A program made the position numbers and the translations under genes. 64,000 bases of DNA, taken from the NCBI RefSeq assembly GCF_004187715.1, contig NZ_QZWF01000001.1:1116001-1180000 (forward strand), given 5' to 3'. The notes beneath the pieces are model-generated. The model was not told the origin of the DNA. It searched no databases and saw nothing but the letters and a program-made list of their open reading frames with translations. Below are positions 1 to 9,600 of this stretch, piece after piece. Each line of letters opens with the position of its first letter. The stretch's first letter is position 1. This stretch comes from Streptomyces sp. F001. GTDB taxonomy: Bacteria > Actinomycetota > Actinomycetes > Streptomycetales > Streptomycetaceae.

Positions 1-476
1 GCCGAGTAGACGGTGTCGAGCTTGCCGGGCAGCGTCGTGTCGACGTACGCCCTGGCGGTGTTGATGCGGGAGATGCAGGCGCTGTCGGACTGGAGTACGC
101 AGGTCGTCATGACGTCCGCGAAGCCGGCGTCGTTGCCGCCGACGCTGATGGACACCACACCTGTACTCGCGTTGAGCGGGGCCAGCTGACCGGCGAGGAC
201 TTCATCCGTTCGGGCGCCGGAGCAGGCCGTGAAGGCGAACGACGAGGGTGAGTTGGCGGCGGCCCAGAGGTACGGGTACGCCTTCGTGCTGCGCTTGCAG
301 TCGCCGCTGGAGCTGATGTAACTGCCCGCACCGACGCCGGAGGAGTAGGAGTCGCCGAGCGCCACATAGCTGGTGGCGGCGGCTTCGGACGCCTGCGCCG
401 GAGCGGCTCCCGTGAGGGCGGCCGATGCGGCGAGGAGGAGTGAGCCGAGTAACACGACAAGTCGGGAACGTCTCAT
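1..476 (-). CDS. Secreted SGNH/GDSL-family esterase or lipase, C-terminus outside the window
   Basis: Reading starts at the ATG whose first base is 476, with a purine-rich ribosome binding site (AAAGGGAGG) just upstream, and runs off the left edge, so roughly the last third or more is missing. The first 30 or so residues are a signal peptide: Arg-rich start, hydrophobic core, then AQA-type cleavage. The mature start carries block I of SGNH hydrolases (YVALGDSYSSG, nucleophile Ser) and a later block III (SVGGNDAGF, oxyanion Asn). The family includes secreted Streptomyces lipases and phospholipases that act outside the cell. The catalytic Asp/His block is not visible because of truncation. It is transcribed divergently from the S8 protease. 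Confidence 0.88.
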   Translation of the reverse strand, partial: MRRSRLVVLLGSLLLAASAALTGAAPAQASEAAATSYVALGDSYSSGVGAGSYISSSGDCKRSTKAYPYLWAAANSPSSFAFTACSGARTDEVLAGQLAPLNASTGVVSISVGGNDAGFADVMTTCVLQSDSACISRINTARAYVDTTLPGKLDTVYS

Positions 477-791
477 GGAACCTCCCTTTAGCAGGATCTC
501 TGCCTCAACCGTCGTACCAACTACGCGTGTTGAACGGAAGTGTCCATGCCAAGACTTTTCACCCATCCTCCACATGAACCCTGCGCGTTCACTCTGGCGT
601 TTGTTACGTGCTCATGACAGGTTTGTTGACAGGTACTCAACTCCCTTGTTCTACGCACGTAGCTCACCCACGCTTTACCGCAGCCCGGGCGGTACGCGAC
701 GCCCCGGGCCGTGTGCGCGAAGACGCGCTCACCCCCCACATGCGCGCAGCCCCACCCGGGCGCGCGCCGCCTGGAGGAGGACTCCCTCGTA
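477..791. other. Divergent intergenic region between the esterase and the S8 protease
   Basis: No convincing gene is seen here. The stretch is less GC-rich than its flanks. A possible plus-strand promoter for the protease is TTGACA at 626-631 followed after 17 bases by TTCTAC (649-654); the -10 match is weak. A purine-rich ribosome binding site (GGAGGAGG) near 774-781 serves the protease. Confidence 0.35.
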
Positions 792-2000
792 ATGGCACAA
801 CTGCGTAGCAAGAAGGCCCGGTTCGCCGCGACCACCAGCCTGGCGACCGCCGCCCTCCTGGGCGGGCTCACCGCACTCCCCGCCCAGGCCGCCCCGGCCG
901 AGGGCAAGGTCCTGGCGGCCGGCTCCCCCGCCGCCGTCAAGGACAGCTACATCGTCACCCTCAAGAAGGGCGCCGGCGTCAAGGCCGCGTCCAGCGAGGG
1001 CAAGGGTTTGATCAAGGAGTACGGCGGCACGGTGCAGCAGACGTTCGGCAAGGCGCTGAACGGCTACACCGCCAACCTCTCCGCGACCGAGGCGAGGAGA
1101 CTGGCCGCCGACCCCGCGGTGGCCTCCGTCGAGCAGAACCAGCGCGTCCAGCTCGCCGACACCACACAGTCCAACGCCCCCTGGGGCCTGGACCGGATCG
1201 ACCAGACCTCGCTTCCGCTTTCCGGGACCTACACCTATCCGGACAGTGCGGGCAGCGGTGTGACCGTATACGTCATCGACACCGGCGTGCGCATCAGCCA
1301 CTCGCAGATCAGCGGCCGGGCCACCTACGGCTACGACGCCGTCGACGGCGACACCACCGCCTCCGACGGCAACGGCCACGGCACCCATGTGGCCACCACG
1401 GTCGCGGGTTCCACTTACGGCGTCGCCAAGAAGGCGAAGATCGTGGCGGTCCGGGTGCTGAACAACAGCGGCTCCGGCACCACCGCGGGCGTGATCGCCG
1501 GCATCGACTGGGTGACGCAGAACCACTCCGGCCCCTCGGTCGCCAACATGTCGCTCGGCGGCGGCGCTTCGGCGTCGCTGGACACGGCGGTCCGCAACTC
1601 CATAGCCAGCGGCGTGACCTACGCCGTCGCGGCGGGCAACAGCAGCACCACCGCCTCCTCGTCCTCCCCGGCCCGGGTCTCCGAAGCGATCACGGTCGGC
1701 GCCACCACCAACACGGACGCCAAGGCGAGCTACTCCAACTACGGCTCCGCCCTGGACATCTTCGCGCCCGGCTCCTCCATCACCGCCGGCTGGCACACCA
1801 GTGACACCGCGACGAACACCATCTCCGGAACGTCGATGGCGACTCCGCACGTCGCGGGCGCAGCGGCGGTCTACCTCGCGAACCACACCTCGTCCACCCC
1901 GGCGCAGGTCGCCTCGGCACTGACGAGCGGAGCGACCACCGGCAAGGTCACCAGCCCGGGCAGCGGCTCCCCGAACCGGCTGCTGAAGATCGTCCCGTGA
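792..2000 (+). CDS. Secreted subtilisin-like serine protease (S8, proteinase K type) with I9 propeptide
   Basis: The ATG at 792 follows a strong GGAGGAGG site and gives 402 residues. Residues 1-34 are a signal peptide ending AQA-A. Residues about 51-122 are the inhibitor I9 propeptide ([10 protein letters not shown]), and the rest is the S8 catalytic domain. The triad is visible: Asp163 in VIDTG, His196 in GHGTHVA, Ser348 in [11 protein letters not shown]. The protein is exported and self-processed, and probably degrades extracellular protein during mycelial growth. Length and order are normal for the proteinase K subfamily, with no C-terminal extra domain. A hairpin terminator follows at once, so it is probably monocistronic. 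Confidence 0.95.
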   Translation: MAQLRSKKARFAATTSLATAALLGGLTALPAQAAPAEGKVLAAGSPAAVKDSYIVTLKKGAGVKAASSEGKGLIKEYGGTVQQTFGKALNGYTANLSATEARRLAADPAVASVEQNQRVQLADTTQSNAPWGLDRIDQTSLPLSGTYTYPDSAGSGVTVYVIDTGVRISHSQISGRATYGYDAVDGDTTASDGNGHGTHVATTVAGSTYGVAKKAKIVAVRVLNNSGSGTTAGVIAGIDWVTQNHSGPSVANMSLGGGASASLDTAVRNSIASGVTYAVAAGNSSTTASSSSPARVSEAITVGATTNTDAKASYSNYGSALDIFAPGSSITAGWHTSDTATNTISGTSMATPHVAGAAAVYLANHTSSTPAQVASALTSGATTGKVTSPGSGSPNRLLKIVP

Positions 2001-2027
2001 CACCCCTGAGCCTGGTGTGACAGGCAG

Positions 2028-2060
2028 TTCCCCGGGGGCGGTCCCGCCGCCTCCGGGGAA
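2028..2060 (+). terminator. Hairpin terminator after the S8 protease
   Basis: TTCCCCGGGGGCGG (2028-2041) pairs with CCGCCTCCGGGGAA (2047-2060) over 14 positions with one G-T wobble and a 5-base loop. It lies 28 bases after the stop. There is no U tract, as is common in Streptomyces. Confidence 0.7.
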
Positions 2061-2164
2061 TGTCCCTATGTGCCACAAGAAGCGCATTCCGCGTCTTGAC
2101 GGCCCGGGCGGCACTGCGCGACATTGAAGCCCGGCATCCGGCGCTTCGGGGGGCAAAGTCGCCA

Positions 2165-2599
2165 ATGCAGACCATCCGCATCAAGACCGATGCATCAGAC
2201 GCACCAGACGGTGTCGAGGGGACGCGGCCGGGTTCGGGGAGGGACCTGTGGCCCGTGCTCGCGGGCGCCGTGACGGCCGTCGGGGGGATCGGCGCGCTGC
2301 TCGCGCTCACCGACTCGAGCTCGCCGCTGCGCGCTCCGTTCACGCTGTTCTTCCTGCTCGTGGCGCCGGCCGCGGCCATCGCCGCCGCGCTCAGCGGGCT
2401 GGATCCGCTCAGTCGCGCACTCGTTTCGCTCGCGGGTGCGATCGTCGTCGACATGCTGGTGGCCCAGGGCCTGCTGGCCCTGCACCTGTGGTCGGTACGC
2501 GGCGGGATCGCGGCCGTGACCGCCATCAGCGCCCTCACTCTCCTGCTGGTTCTGGTACGGCGCCACGGCGGCCGTACCGTGAGAAGACAGGGCTCGTGA
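2165..2599 (+). CDS. Small four-helix membrane protein of unknown function
   Basis: The ATG at 2165 (MQTIRIKTD) is preferred over an upstream start at 2060 because it is preceded by a G-rich site and the upstream residues look non-coding; it gives 144 residues. A short hydrophilic N-terminus of about 30 residues is followed by four hydrophobic segments (about 31-50, 58-80, 87-110 and 115-135) and a basic tail, so it is an integral membrane protein. I recognise no family. It ends two bases before the start of the FemAB-like gene and is probably co-transcribed with it, which hints at an envelope role; that is inference. Confidence 0.65.
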   Translation: MQTIRIKTDASDAPDGVEGTRPGSGRDLWPVLAGAVTAVGGIGALLALTDSSSPLRAPFTLFFLLVAPAAAIAAALSGLDPLSRALVSLAGAIVVDMLVAQGLLALHLWSVRGGIAAVTAISALTLLLVLVRRHGGRTVRRQGS

Positions 2600-2600
2600 C

Positions 2601-3698
2601 GTGGACATCAGTGTGTACCGCCCCGGCGAACTCACCGCCGCCGACCGGGCGGCGTGGACGGCCATGCAGGCCAAGGCCCATCTGCACGGTTCGCCCGAGC
2701 TGGCGAACCCGTTCCTGTCCCCCGAGTTCGCGCTCGCGGTGGGCCGCTGCAGACGGGGCGTACGGATCGCGGTCGTCCGCGAGGGCGGCGAACCGGCCGC
2801 GTTCTTCCCGTTCCAGCGATCGGCGACCGGCGTCGGCCGGGCCATCGGGCTCGGTGTCTCCGACGCCCAGGGCGTGGTGCACCGGCCCGGGTTCGCCTGG
2901 GACGCCCGGGAGCTGCTGCGGGCCTGTGGGCTCGCCGTATGGGAGTTCGACCACCTGGTGGAAGGCCAGCATCCGTTCGAGGCCGAGGCCTCCGGCACCT
3001 TCCCGTCCCCGGTCATGGATGTCGACCAGGGCTACGAGGCCTATCTGAGCCGACTGCGCGCCCAGTCACCGAAGTTCACCAGGACCACGCTCGCCAAGGA
3101 GCGAAAGCTGGGCCGGGACGCGGGTGAGGTCGTCTACGTCCACGACGAGCGCGATCCCGCCGCCCTGCGCACGCTGATGGACTGGAAGTCCGCGCAGTAC
3201 CGCAGGACGGGGCGCAGCGACCGCTTCGCGCACGACTGGATCACCCGCCTGGTGGAGCAGCTGTTCCACACCCGCTCCCAGCCGTTCGCCGGGATTCTGT
3301 CCGTGCTGTACGCGGACGGCAAGCCGATCGCCGCGCACTTCGGGCTGCGCAGCGAGCGGGTGCTCGCCTGCTGGTTCCCGGCGTACGACCCGGCGTACTC
3401 GAAGTACTCCCCGGGGCTGGTCCTGCATCTGCGGATGGCCGAGGCGGCCGCCGCCGACGGCATCGCCTATCTCGATCTGGGCCGGGGCCAGAAGGAATAC
3501 AAGGACTCCCTGAAGACCCGTGAAATCCAGGTGTCCGAGGGGTGGGTGACGCGACGTCACCCGGTGGCGATCGGGCACCGGGCCCGGCGTGCGCCGGTGC
3601 GCGCGCTGCGCAATGTCGTGGTGTCGCGGCCGGAGCTGTTCGAGCCCGCCGACCGGCTGCTCAAGAAAATGGGCAAGATCCGGGCAGGTCGCAGGTAA
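2601..3698 (+). CDS. FemAB/CelD-like GNAT-fold acyltransferase
   Basis: Starts at GTG 2601, directly after the stop of the small membrane gene, and is 365 residues long. The C-terminal half carries the pattern of the Acetyltransf_6 (BcsL/CelD) family: a segment around IAAHFGL, then YLDLGRGQKEYKDSLK, the usual lDlGrG...yK signature. Members transfer acyl or amino-acyl groups to cell-surface polymers and are often found in exopolysaccharide clusters. No signal peptide or membrane helix is seen, so it acts in the cytoplasm. The downstream polysaccharide genes support modification of a secreted glycan. The substrate cannot be read from the sequence. Confidence 0.8.
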   Translation: MDISVYRPGELTAADRAAWTAMQAKAHLHGSPELANPFLSPEFALAVGRCRRGVRIAVVREGGEPAAFFPFQRSATGVGRAIGLGVSDAQGVVHRPGFAWDARELLRACGLAVWEFDHLVEGQHPFEAEASGTFPSPVMDVDQGYEAYLSRLRAQSPKFTRTTLAKERKLGRDAGEVVYVHDERDPAALRTLMDWKSAQYRRTGRSDRFAHDWITRLVEQLFHTRSQPFAGILSVLYADGKPIAAHFGLRSERVLACWFPAYDPAYSKYSPGLVLHLRMAEAAAADGIAYLDLGRGQKEYKDSLKTREIQVSEGWVTRRHPVAIGHRARRAPVRALRNVVVSRPELFEPADRLLKKMGKIRAGRR

Positions 3699-4020
3699 CG
3701 GCCAAACCAACAAAAAGGTGAGGTCAGGTTCCAGGTCTTGCCATAAGGAGTGATAGGTCAATACCTTCATACATCTCACCCGCATCGGACCATCACCAAG
3801 CGGAACCAGGGGAGGGCTCAGGGGCCGCGGTGGTGCCGGCGCGGGCGCGGTAGGGGGGTGCCGTGCTCGGTGACCTGCGTGTGACCGAGACGTGCCGCGC
3901 AACCGGCTGCCGTTTTCCGGAGCCGGCGAGCTTTTGCCAGTGACAACCCCCCTTTCGAACCGGACACAGAGCCGGGCCGCCCGGGGGTGGGCGGTCCACC
4001 GGACGAGAGGGACCAGACTC
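3699..4020. other. Intergenic region before the glycosyltransferase operon
   Basis: No gene is seen. It holds several AGGTC-type repeats between about 3720 and 3760, and a possible hairpin with CTCGGT (3866-3871) facing ACCGAG (3884-3889). It probably contains the promoter of the operon starting at 4021; no clear -10/-35 pair stands out. Confidence 0.3.
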
Positions 4021-4842
4021 ATGAGCTCCGTTCTGGGCTCGGCAACCACGAGCCAGAATCCGACAACGGCCGGCGCATACCGGCCGATCTCCTCTCACCT
4101 GGCCATTGCGCCACCGGTGAGCGTGGTGATTCCCGCCATGAACGAGGCGGAGAATCTCCCCTACGTCTTCAAGACACTTCCGGACTGGATACACGAAGTG
4201 GTTCTTGTGGACGGCAATTCCACCGACAACACCGTCGAGGTCGCCCGTGACCTGTGGCCGGACGTGAAAGTCGTCGGACAGCGCGGCAAGGGCAAGGGCG
4301 ACGCGCTGATCACCGGGTTCGAGGCCTGCACCGGCGACATCATCGTGATGGTCGACGCGGACGGCTCGGCCGACGGCAACGAGATCGTGTCGTACGTCTC
4401 CGCCCTCGTCTCGGGCGCGGACTTCGCCAAGGGCTCGCGTTTCGCCAACGGCGGCGGCACCGACGACATGACCTTCATCCGCAAGCTCGGCAACCGTGCC
4501 CTGTGCGCGGTCGTCAACCGCAAGTTCGGCGCCCGCTACACCGATCTGTGCTACGGCTACAACGCGTTCTGGCGGCACTGCCTGGACAAGATCGACCTCG
4601 ACTGCACCGGCTTCGAGGTCGAGACCCTGATGAACATCCGGGTGGTCAAGGCGGGGCTGAAGGTGCAGGAGATACCGAGCCACGAGTACCTCCGCATCCA
4701 CGGCACCAGCAATCTGCGCGCGGTGCGCGACGGGCTGCGGGTGCTGAAGGTGATCCTCAAGGAGCGCTCCAACCGGCGTGCGCTGCGCCGCCGTACGCAC
4801 CCGTCCCCGATGCTCGACACGGTCCGGGGAGAGGTGTCTTGA
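4021..4842 (+). CDS. GT2 glycosyltransferase, polyprenyl-phosphate sugar synthase (DPM1) type
   Basis: ATG at 4021 after GAGAGGGA, 273 residues. The single GT-A domain runs from about residue 38: VSVVIPAMNEAENLP nucleotide-binding start, DGNSTDNT, then VMVDADGSAD as the metal-binding DxD, and the FAKGSRF segment typical of dolichol/polyprenyl-phosphate mannosyltransferases. It lacks membrane helices. Such enzymes move a sugar from a nucleotide donor to a polyprenyl phosphate for use outside the membrane. It overlaps the following glycosyltransferase gene (TTGA overlap), so the two are translationally coupled. Its role in building a secreted or wall-linked glycan is inferred from context. Confidence 0.88.
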   Translation: MSSVLGSATTSQNPTTAGAYRPISSHLAIAPPVSVVIPAMNEAENLPYVFKTLPDWIHEVVLVDGNSTDNTVEVARDLWPDVKVVGQRGKGKGDALITGFEACTGDIIVMVDADGSADGNEIVSYVSALVSGADFAKGSRFANGGGTDDMTFIRKLGNRALCAVVNRKFGARYTDLCYGYNAFWRHCLDKIDLDCTGFEVETLMNIRVVKAGLKVQEIPSHEYLRIHGTSNLRAVRDGLRVLKVILKERSNRRALRRRTHPSPMLDTVRGEVS

Positions 4843-5827
4843 GCAGTCCCGACATCTCCGTCGTGATCTGCGTCTACACCGAGGACCGCTGGGAGGACAT
4901 CCTCGCGGCGGTCGCCTCGGTGCGGGCGCAGTCCCGGCCGGCTCTGGAGACGCTCCTGGTCGTGGACCACAACCAGGCGCTTCTGGACCGTCTGGCCGGG
5001 GAGTACAAGGAGGCCGGGGACGTGCGGGTGCTCGCCAACGCGGGCCCCCGCGGTCTGTCCGCCGGCCGCAACACCGGCATCGCGGCCTCCCGCGGCGACG
5101 TCATCGCCTTCCTCGACGACGACGCCGTCGCCGAACGCGACTGGCTGCGCCACTTCGCCTCGTCGTACGCCGACCCGCGGGTCATGGCGGTCGGCGGCCG
5201 TACCGAACCGATCTGGGCGTCGGGGCGCCGGCCCGCCTGGTTCCCGGAGGAGTTCGACTGGGTGGTCGGCTGCACCTACCGGGGCCTGCCGCGCGGACTG
5301 GTCCGGGTGCGCAACGTCCTCGGCGGCAACGCCTCCTTCCGCCGCAGCGCGTTCGACACGGCGGGCGGCTTCGCCACCGGTATCGGCCGCGACGGCGACA
5401 AGCGCCCGCTGGGCTGCGAGGAGACGGAACTGTGCATCCGCCTCACCCGCGCCCTGCCCGAGGCGGTCCTGCTGATCGACGACCGTGCGGTGATCCACCA
5501 CCGGGTGCCGAAGGCGCGTGAGCACTTCGGGTACTTCCGTACGCGTACGTATGCCGAAGGTCTGTCGAAGGCACTGGTGGCCCGAAGTGTCGGCGCGGAC
5601 AAGGGACTCGAGTCGGAACGCCGGTACACGACCCGGGTGCTGCCCGCCGGGGTGGCGCGCGGGCTGCGCGACGCCGTGCTGGCCCGGCCGGGCGGTGCGG
5701 GCGGGCGGGTGCGATCGTCGCCGGAGTGTTCGCGGCGGCCGGTGGGTACGTCGTGGGGAGTGTCCGGGCGCGCAGGGGCGGCACCACGTTCTCCGTGGCG
5801 CCGATCGAGGGGGGTTCCGGTGGCTGA
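4839..5827 (+). CDS. GT2 family glycosyltransferase, C-terminus frameshifted
   Basis: Begins at TTG 4839 overlapping the previous stop, with GGGAGAGG upstream. The GT-A fold shows ISVVICVYTEDRW, the DxD in FLDDDAVAE, and the acceptor-side GCEETELCIRL. After about residue 287 the frame turns into Arg/Ser-rich sequence with no family resemblance, while the -1 frame from about 5707 reads a good membrane helix (AIVAGVFAAAGGYVVGSV) and stops at 5825-5827, overlapping the deacetylase start as expected for coupled genes. One missing base in the GCGGGCGGGCGGG tract at 5697-5709 explains this. As written, the frame instead runs on into the deacetylase. The intact form is probably a membrane-anchored transferase. 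Confidence 0.82.
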
Positions 5828-6620
5828 GGTGCGCGTACCGATCCTCATGTACCACGCGGTCGCGACCGACCCGAACGACGCCACCCGCGCCCTGTCGGTC
5901 ACGCCCGATGCGTTCGCCCGACAGATGGCGGTCATCGGCGACCTGGGCCTGACCCCGGTGACCACGGCCGATCTGGCGGCGCGGTGGCGCACGGGCCGTC
6001 CGCTGCCGCCGCGCCCGGTGCTGGTCACCTTCGACGACGGCTACGAGGGTGTGCACCGGCACGCCCTGCCCGTGCTGGCCAAGCACGGCTTCCCGGCCAC
6101 GCTGTTCGTCTCCACGGGCTGGCTCCGGGGCGCGTACGACACCGGCGGCGGCCTGGACCGCATGCTCGACTGGGACCAGGTGCGCCAGCTGGCGGACGCG
6201 GGCGTCGAGATCGGCGGCCACAGCCACAGCCACCCGCAGCTGGACCAGCTCGACGACGACGCCCTGCGCTTCGAGCTGACCCGCTGCCGGGACATCGTGG
6301 CCGGTGAACTGGGCGCCCTGCCCGTGTCGTTCGCCTACCCCTACGGCTACTCCAGCCACCGGGTGCGACAGGAGGTGCGCGCCACGGGGTACGCCCAGGC
6401 GCTCGCCGTCGGCAACGGCCTGGCCCGCCGCCACCAGGGGCCGTACGCCCTGCGCCGTGTCACCGTGCGCCGCAGCACCGGCCTCGAGGAGTTCGAGCGG
6501 CTGATCGAGGGCCGCGCGATCGCCCGCACCTTCGCCAGGGACCGCGCCCTCACCAAGGGGTACGCGATGGTCCGCAGAGCACGACAGGTCCGCCGGAAGG
6601 CCACCAGAACCCGTGTCTGA
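5820..6620 (+). CDS. Polysaccharide deacetylase (CE4, NodB fold)
   Basis: GTG at 5820 overlaps the likely true stop of the preceding glycosyltransferase; 266 residues. CE4 motifs are in order: TFDDGYEG (catalytic and metal Asp), HSHSHPQLD (metal His pair), FAYPYGY and a C-terminal leucine/His region. There is no signal peptide, so it either acts inside or is delivered through the neighbouring membrane proteins. CE4 enzymes remove N- or O-acetyl groups from glycans such as exopolysaccharide or peptidoglycan. In the deposited sequence the same frame is open from the glycosyltransferase, but a natural fusion is unlikely (see the frameshift finding). The last eight bases overlap the next gene. 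Confidence 0.85.
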   Translation: MAEVRVPILMYHAVATDPNDATRALSVTPDAFARQMAVIGDLGLTPVTTADLAARWRTGRPLPPRPVLVTFDDGYEGVHRHALPVLAKHGFPATLFVSTGWLRGAYDTGGGLDRMLDWDQVRQLADAGVEIGGHSHSHPQLDQLDDDALRFELTRCRDIVAGELGALPVSFAYPYGYSSHRVRQEVRATGYAQALAVGNGLARRHQGPYALRRVTVRRSTGLEEFERLIEGRAIARTFARDRALTKGYAMVRRARQVRRKATRTRV

Positions 6621-9600
6621 CACGACGACCACAGCACAGGCCGAACCCATCGAGACGCAGACCCCGGAGCAGCAGCCCCGGCGCCGGCTGCGCCTGCCCG
6701 CACTCGGCCGGTCGCCGGGCGGCGGTCAGCTGTTCCGCAACGCCTACGCGCTGATGCTCAACACCGGCATCTCCGCCCTCCTGGGCCTCGGCTACTGGCT
6801 GGTGGCGGCCCGCTACTACTCCGAGGCTGCGGTCGGTCAGGGTTCGGCCGCGATCGCCGCGATGAAGCTCCTCGCGGGGCTCACCGCGGTGACGCTCACC
6901 GGTGCCCTGGCCCGCTTCATCCCGGTCGCGGGCCGCACCACCGGGCGGCTCATCCTCCGTACGTACGCGGGCAGTTCGCTGGTGGTGGCGCTGGCCGCGG
7001 GGGTCTTTCTGCTGACGCTGGACGTGTGGGGGCCGTCGTACCGCTTCCTGCACGGGCCGCTGCCCGCCGCCGGGTTCGTGGTGGCCGTCGTCGCGTGGAA
7101 CCTGCTCACCCTGCAGGACGGTGTGCTGACCGGGCTGCGCAGCGCGCTGTGGGTGCCGGTGGGTAACACCGTGTTCTCCGCGGTGAAGCTGGGGCTGCTG
7201 GTCGCGTTCGCGGTGGCGATCCCGATGACCGGCGTCTTCGTGTCCTGGGTCGCGGCGATCGCCACCTCCGTACTGCCGCTCGGCTGGCTGGTGTTCCGGC
7301 GGCTGGTGCCCCGGCATGTGAAGGCGACCGAGGAGCAGGCGAGGCCGCCGACGCTCGGGGAGGTCGGCAGGTTCCTGGCCGGTGACTACACCGGGTCGCT
7401 GTTCTCGCTCGCCGTGGTCTATCTCGTGCCGGTGATCGTGGCCGCGCAGGTCAGCTCCGAGGACAACGCGTACTTCTACATCACCGCCACCATCGGCGGC
7501 ACGGTCAACCTGCTCGCCATCAACATGGGCGCCTCGCTGACCGTCGAGGGCTCGCACGACCCCGGCCGCCTCGCCGCCAACACCCGTGCCGCGCTGAAGC
7601 GGATGGCGCGGATCATGCTGCCGGTCGCCGCCCTGCTGTTCTTCGGCGCGCCGTGGATCCTCGGTGTCTTCGGTGCCGGCTACGCGGACGCGGCGACGCC
7701 GCTGTTGCGCTGGTTCGCACTCGGCGCGGTCCTGCGGGTCGTGATGGAGACGTACCTGGCGGTGCTGCGCGCACAGAGCCGCACCGCCGGACTCGCCTGG
7801 CTGCAGGGCCTGTTGTGCGTGCTGGTGCTCGGGCTGACGCTGCTGCTGCTCCCCCGCATGGGGCTGACCGGCGCGGGCGTCGCGGAGATCGCCAGCCTTG
7901 CGGTGATCGTGGCGATCGCCGCGCCCAAGTTGTACAAGATCGTCAGGGCTCCGTCCGTCGACCTCGTCGAGGGCACGGCACCCGACGGGGACCTCGCCGA
8001 CCTGGGGGCGCGCGAGGTCCCGGCGGCGCCCGGGCCGGCGCGCAGGCGCGGGCCGGCCTGGGCGCTCGACGGCGACACCCTCGCGCTCGGCGTCCATGTC
8101 GACTTCGACCACCTCGAACGCCGCCCCGACGTGCGGCCGGGGCCGGGGACACCGCCGACGGGCGTGCCCGTGCTGCCGGAGCCGGAGGTGGACGCGCCGT
8201 TCGAGCCGGAGGCCGGCATGGCGGCCGTACCGGAGCCGATGCCGGAACCGGAGCCGATACCCGCCCCGGAAGCGGATGTTCCCCGTCCGGAGCCGTCGCT
8301 GCGACGCCTGTTCCCCACCCGCCTCGGTGTGATCCTCGGCTGTCTGCTGATCGCCGCCCTCCTGCTGTACTGGGTCCCGGCCCTGCGGCTCGGCGAGGCC
8401 GACCTGGACCGGATGGGCGGGCTCGGCCTCGTCTCCGTGCTGCCGGCCCCGACCCTGGTCGGCGCCGGACTTCTGGTCGTGGTGTTCGCCTCGCTGCTGT
8501 GGCTCGGTCGCGAGCACCGGACGCTGCTGCTGGTCACCCTGCTGGCGACCGTCGTGTCCCTGCACGCGCTGCCCGCGGTGATCGAGACCGAGCCGCGGTT
8601 CGCGACCGCCTGGCAGCACCTCGGGTTCCTCGACCACATCGACCGGACCGGCGTCGCGGTGCCCGACCTGGATGCGCGCTGGAGCTGGCCGGGCTTCTTC
8701 GCGGCCGCCGCGTTCGTCGCCCAGGCCTGCGGGGTCACGGACCTCACCGAGGTCATCCGCTGGTGGCCGCTGACCATGCAACTGCTCTGCCTGGCCCCGC
8801 TGTTCCTGCTGACCCGCTCGCTCCGGGCGAGCTGGCGCGCCAAGTGGACCGGGGTCTGGATCTTCGTGCTGAGCGGCTGGGTCGGGCAGGACTACTTCTC
8901 CCCGCAGGGCTTCACCTATCTGCTGTACCTCGTCTTCGTGGCGATCCTGCTCGTCTGGTTCCGTGCCCCGCGCGTGATCTGGACCAAGGCGCGTCCCGGC
9001 GAGGCGGAGGTCGAGCCGACCAACCGGCGGCAGCGGGCCGTGCTGCTGCTGGTGGTGACCGGTCTGTTCGCGGCGACCGTGCCGGCCCACCAGCTCACCC
9101 CGTTCGTGATGCTGGGCGTGCTCTCGGTCCTCGTCCTGATCGGCAGGTCCGAACTGCGCGGCCTGCCCGTCCTGTGCGGGGTGATGGTCGCCGCCTGGAT
9201 CGGTTTCCTGGCCGAGCCGTACTGGTCCGGGCACTTCGCCGAGCTGTTCGGCGGGGTCGGCGGCGTCGGCGGCAATGTGTCGTCGTCGGTGTCCGGCCGG
9301 ATCGAGGGCGGCAGTTCCACCCACAAACTCGTGCTGTACGCGCGCGTGGCACTGGCCGGCGGGGTGATGGCCTTCGCCTGCTGGGGCTGGTGGCGGCGGC
9401 GCGAGTACAAGTACCGGGAGCGTTCGCTGCTGGTCCTCGCCTTCGTGCCGTTCCTGGGCTTCGGCATGCAGTCGTACGGCGGTGAAATGGCGCTGCGCGT
9501 CTTCCTGTTCGCGCTGCCCGGCGCCGCCCTGCTGGCCGGACTGGCCCTGTTCCCGCGCACCGGCGTCACCGCCGAGGAGCGCGACAAGGACCGGGTGAGC

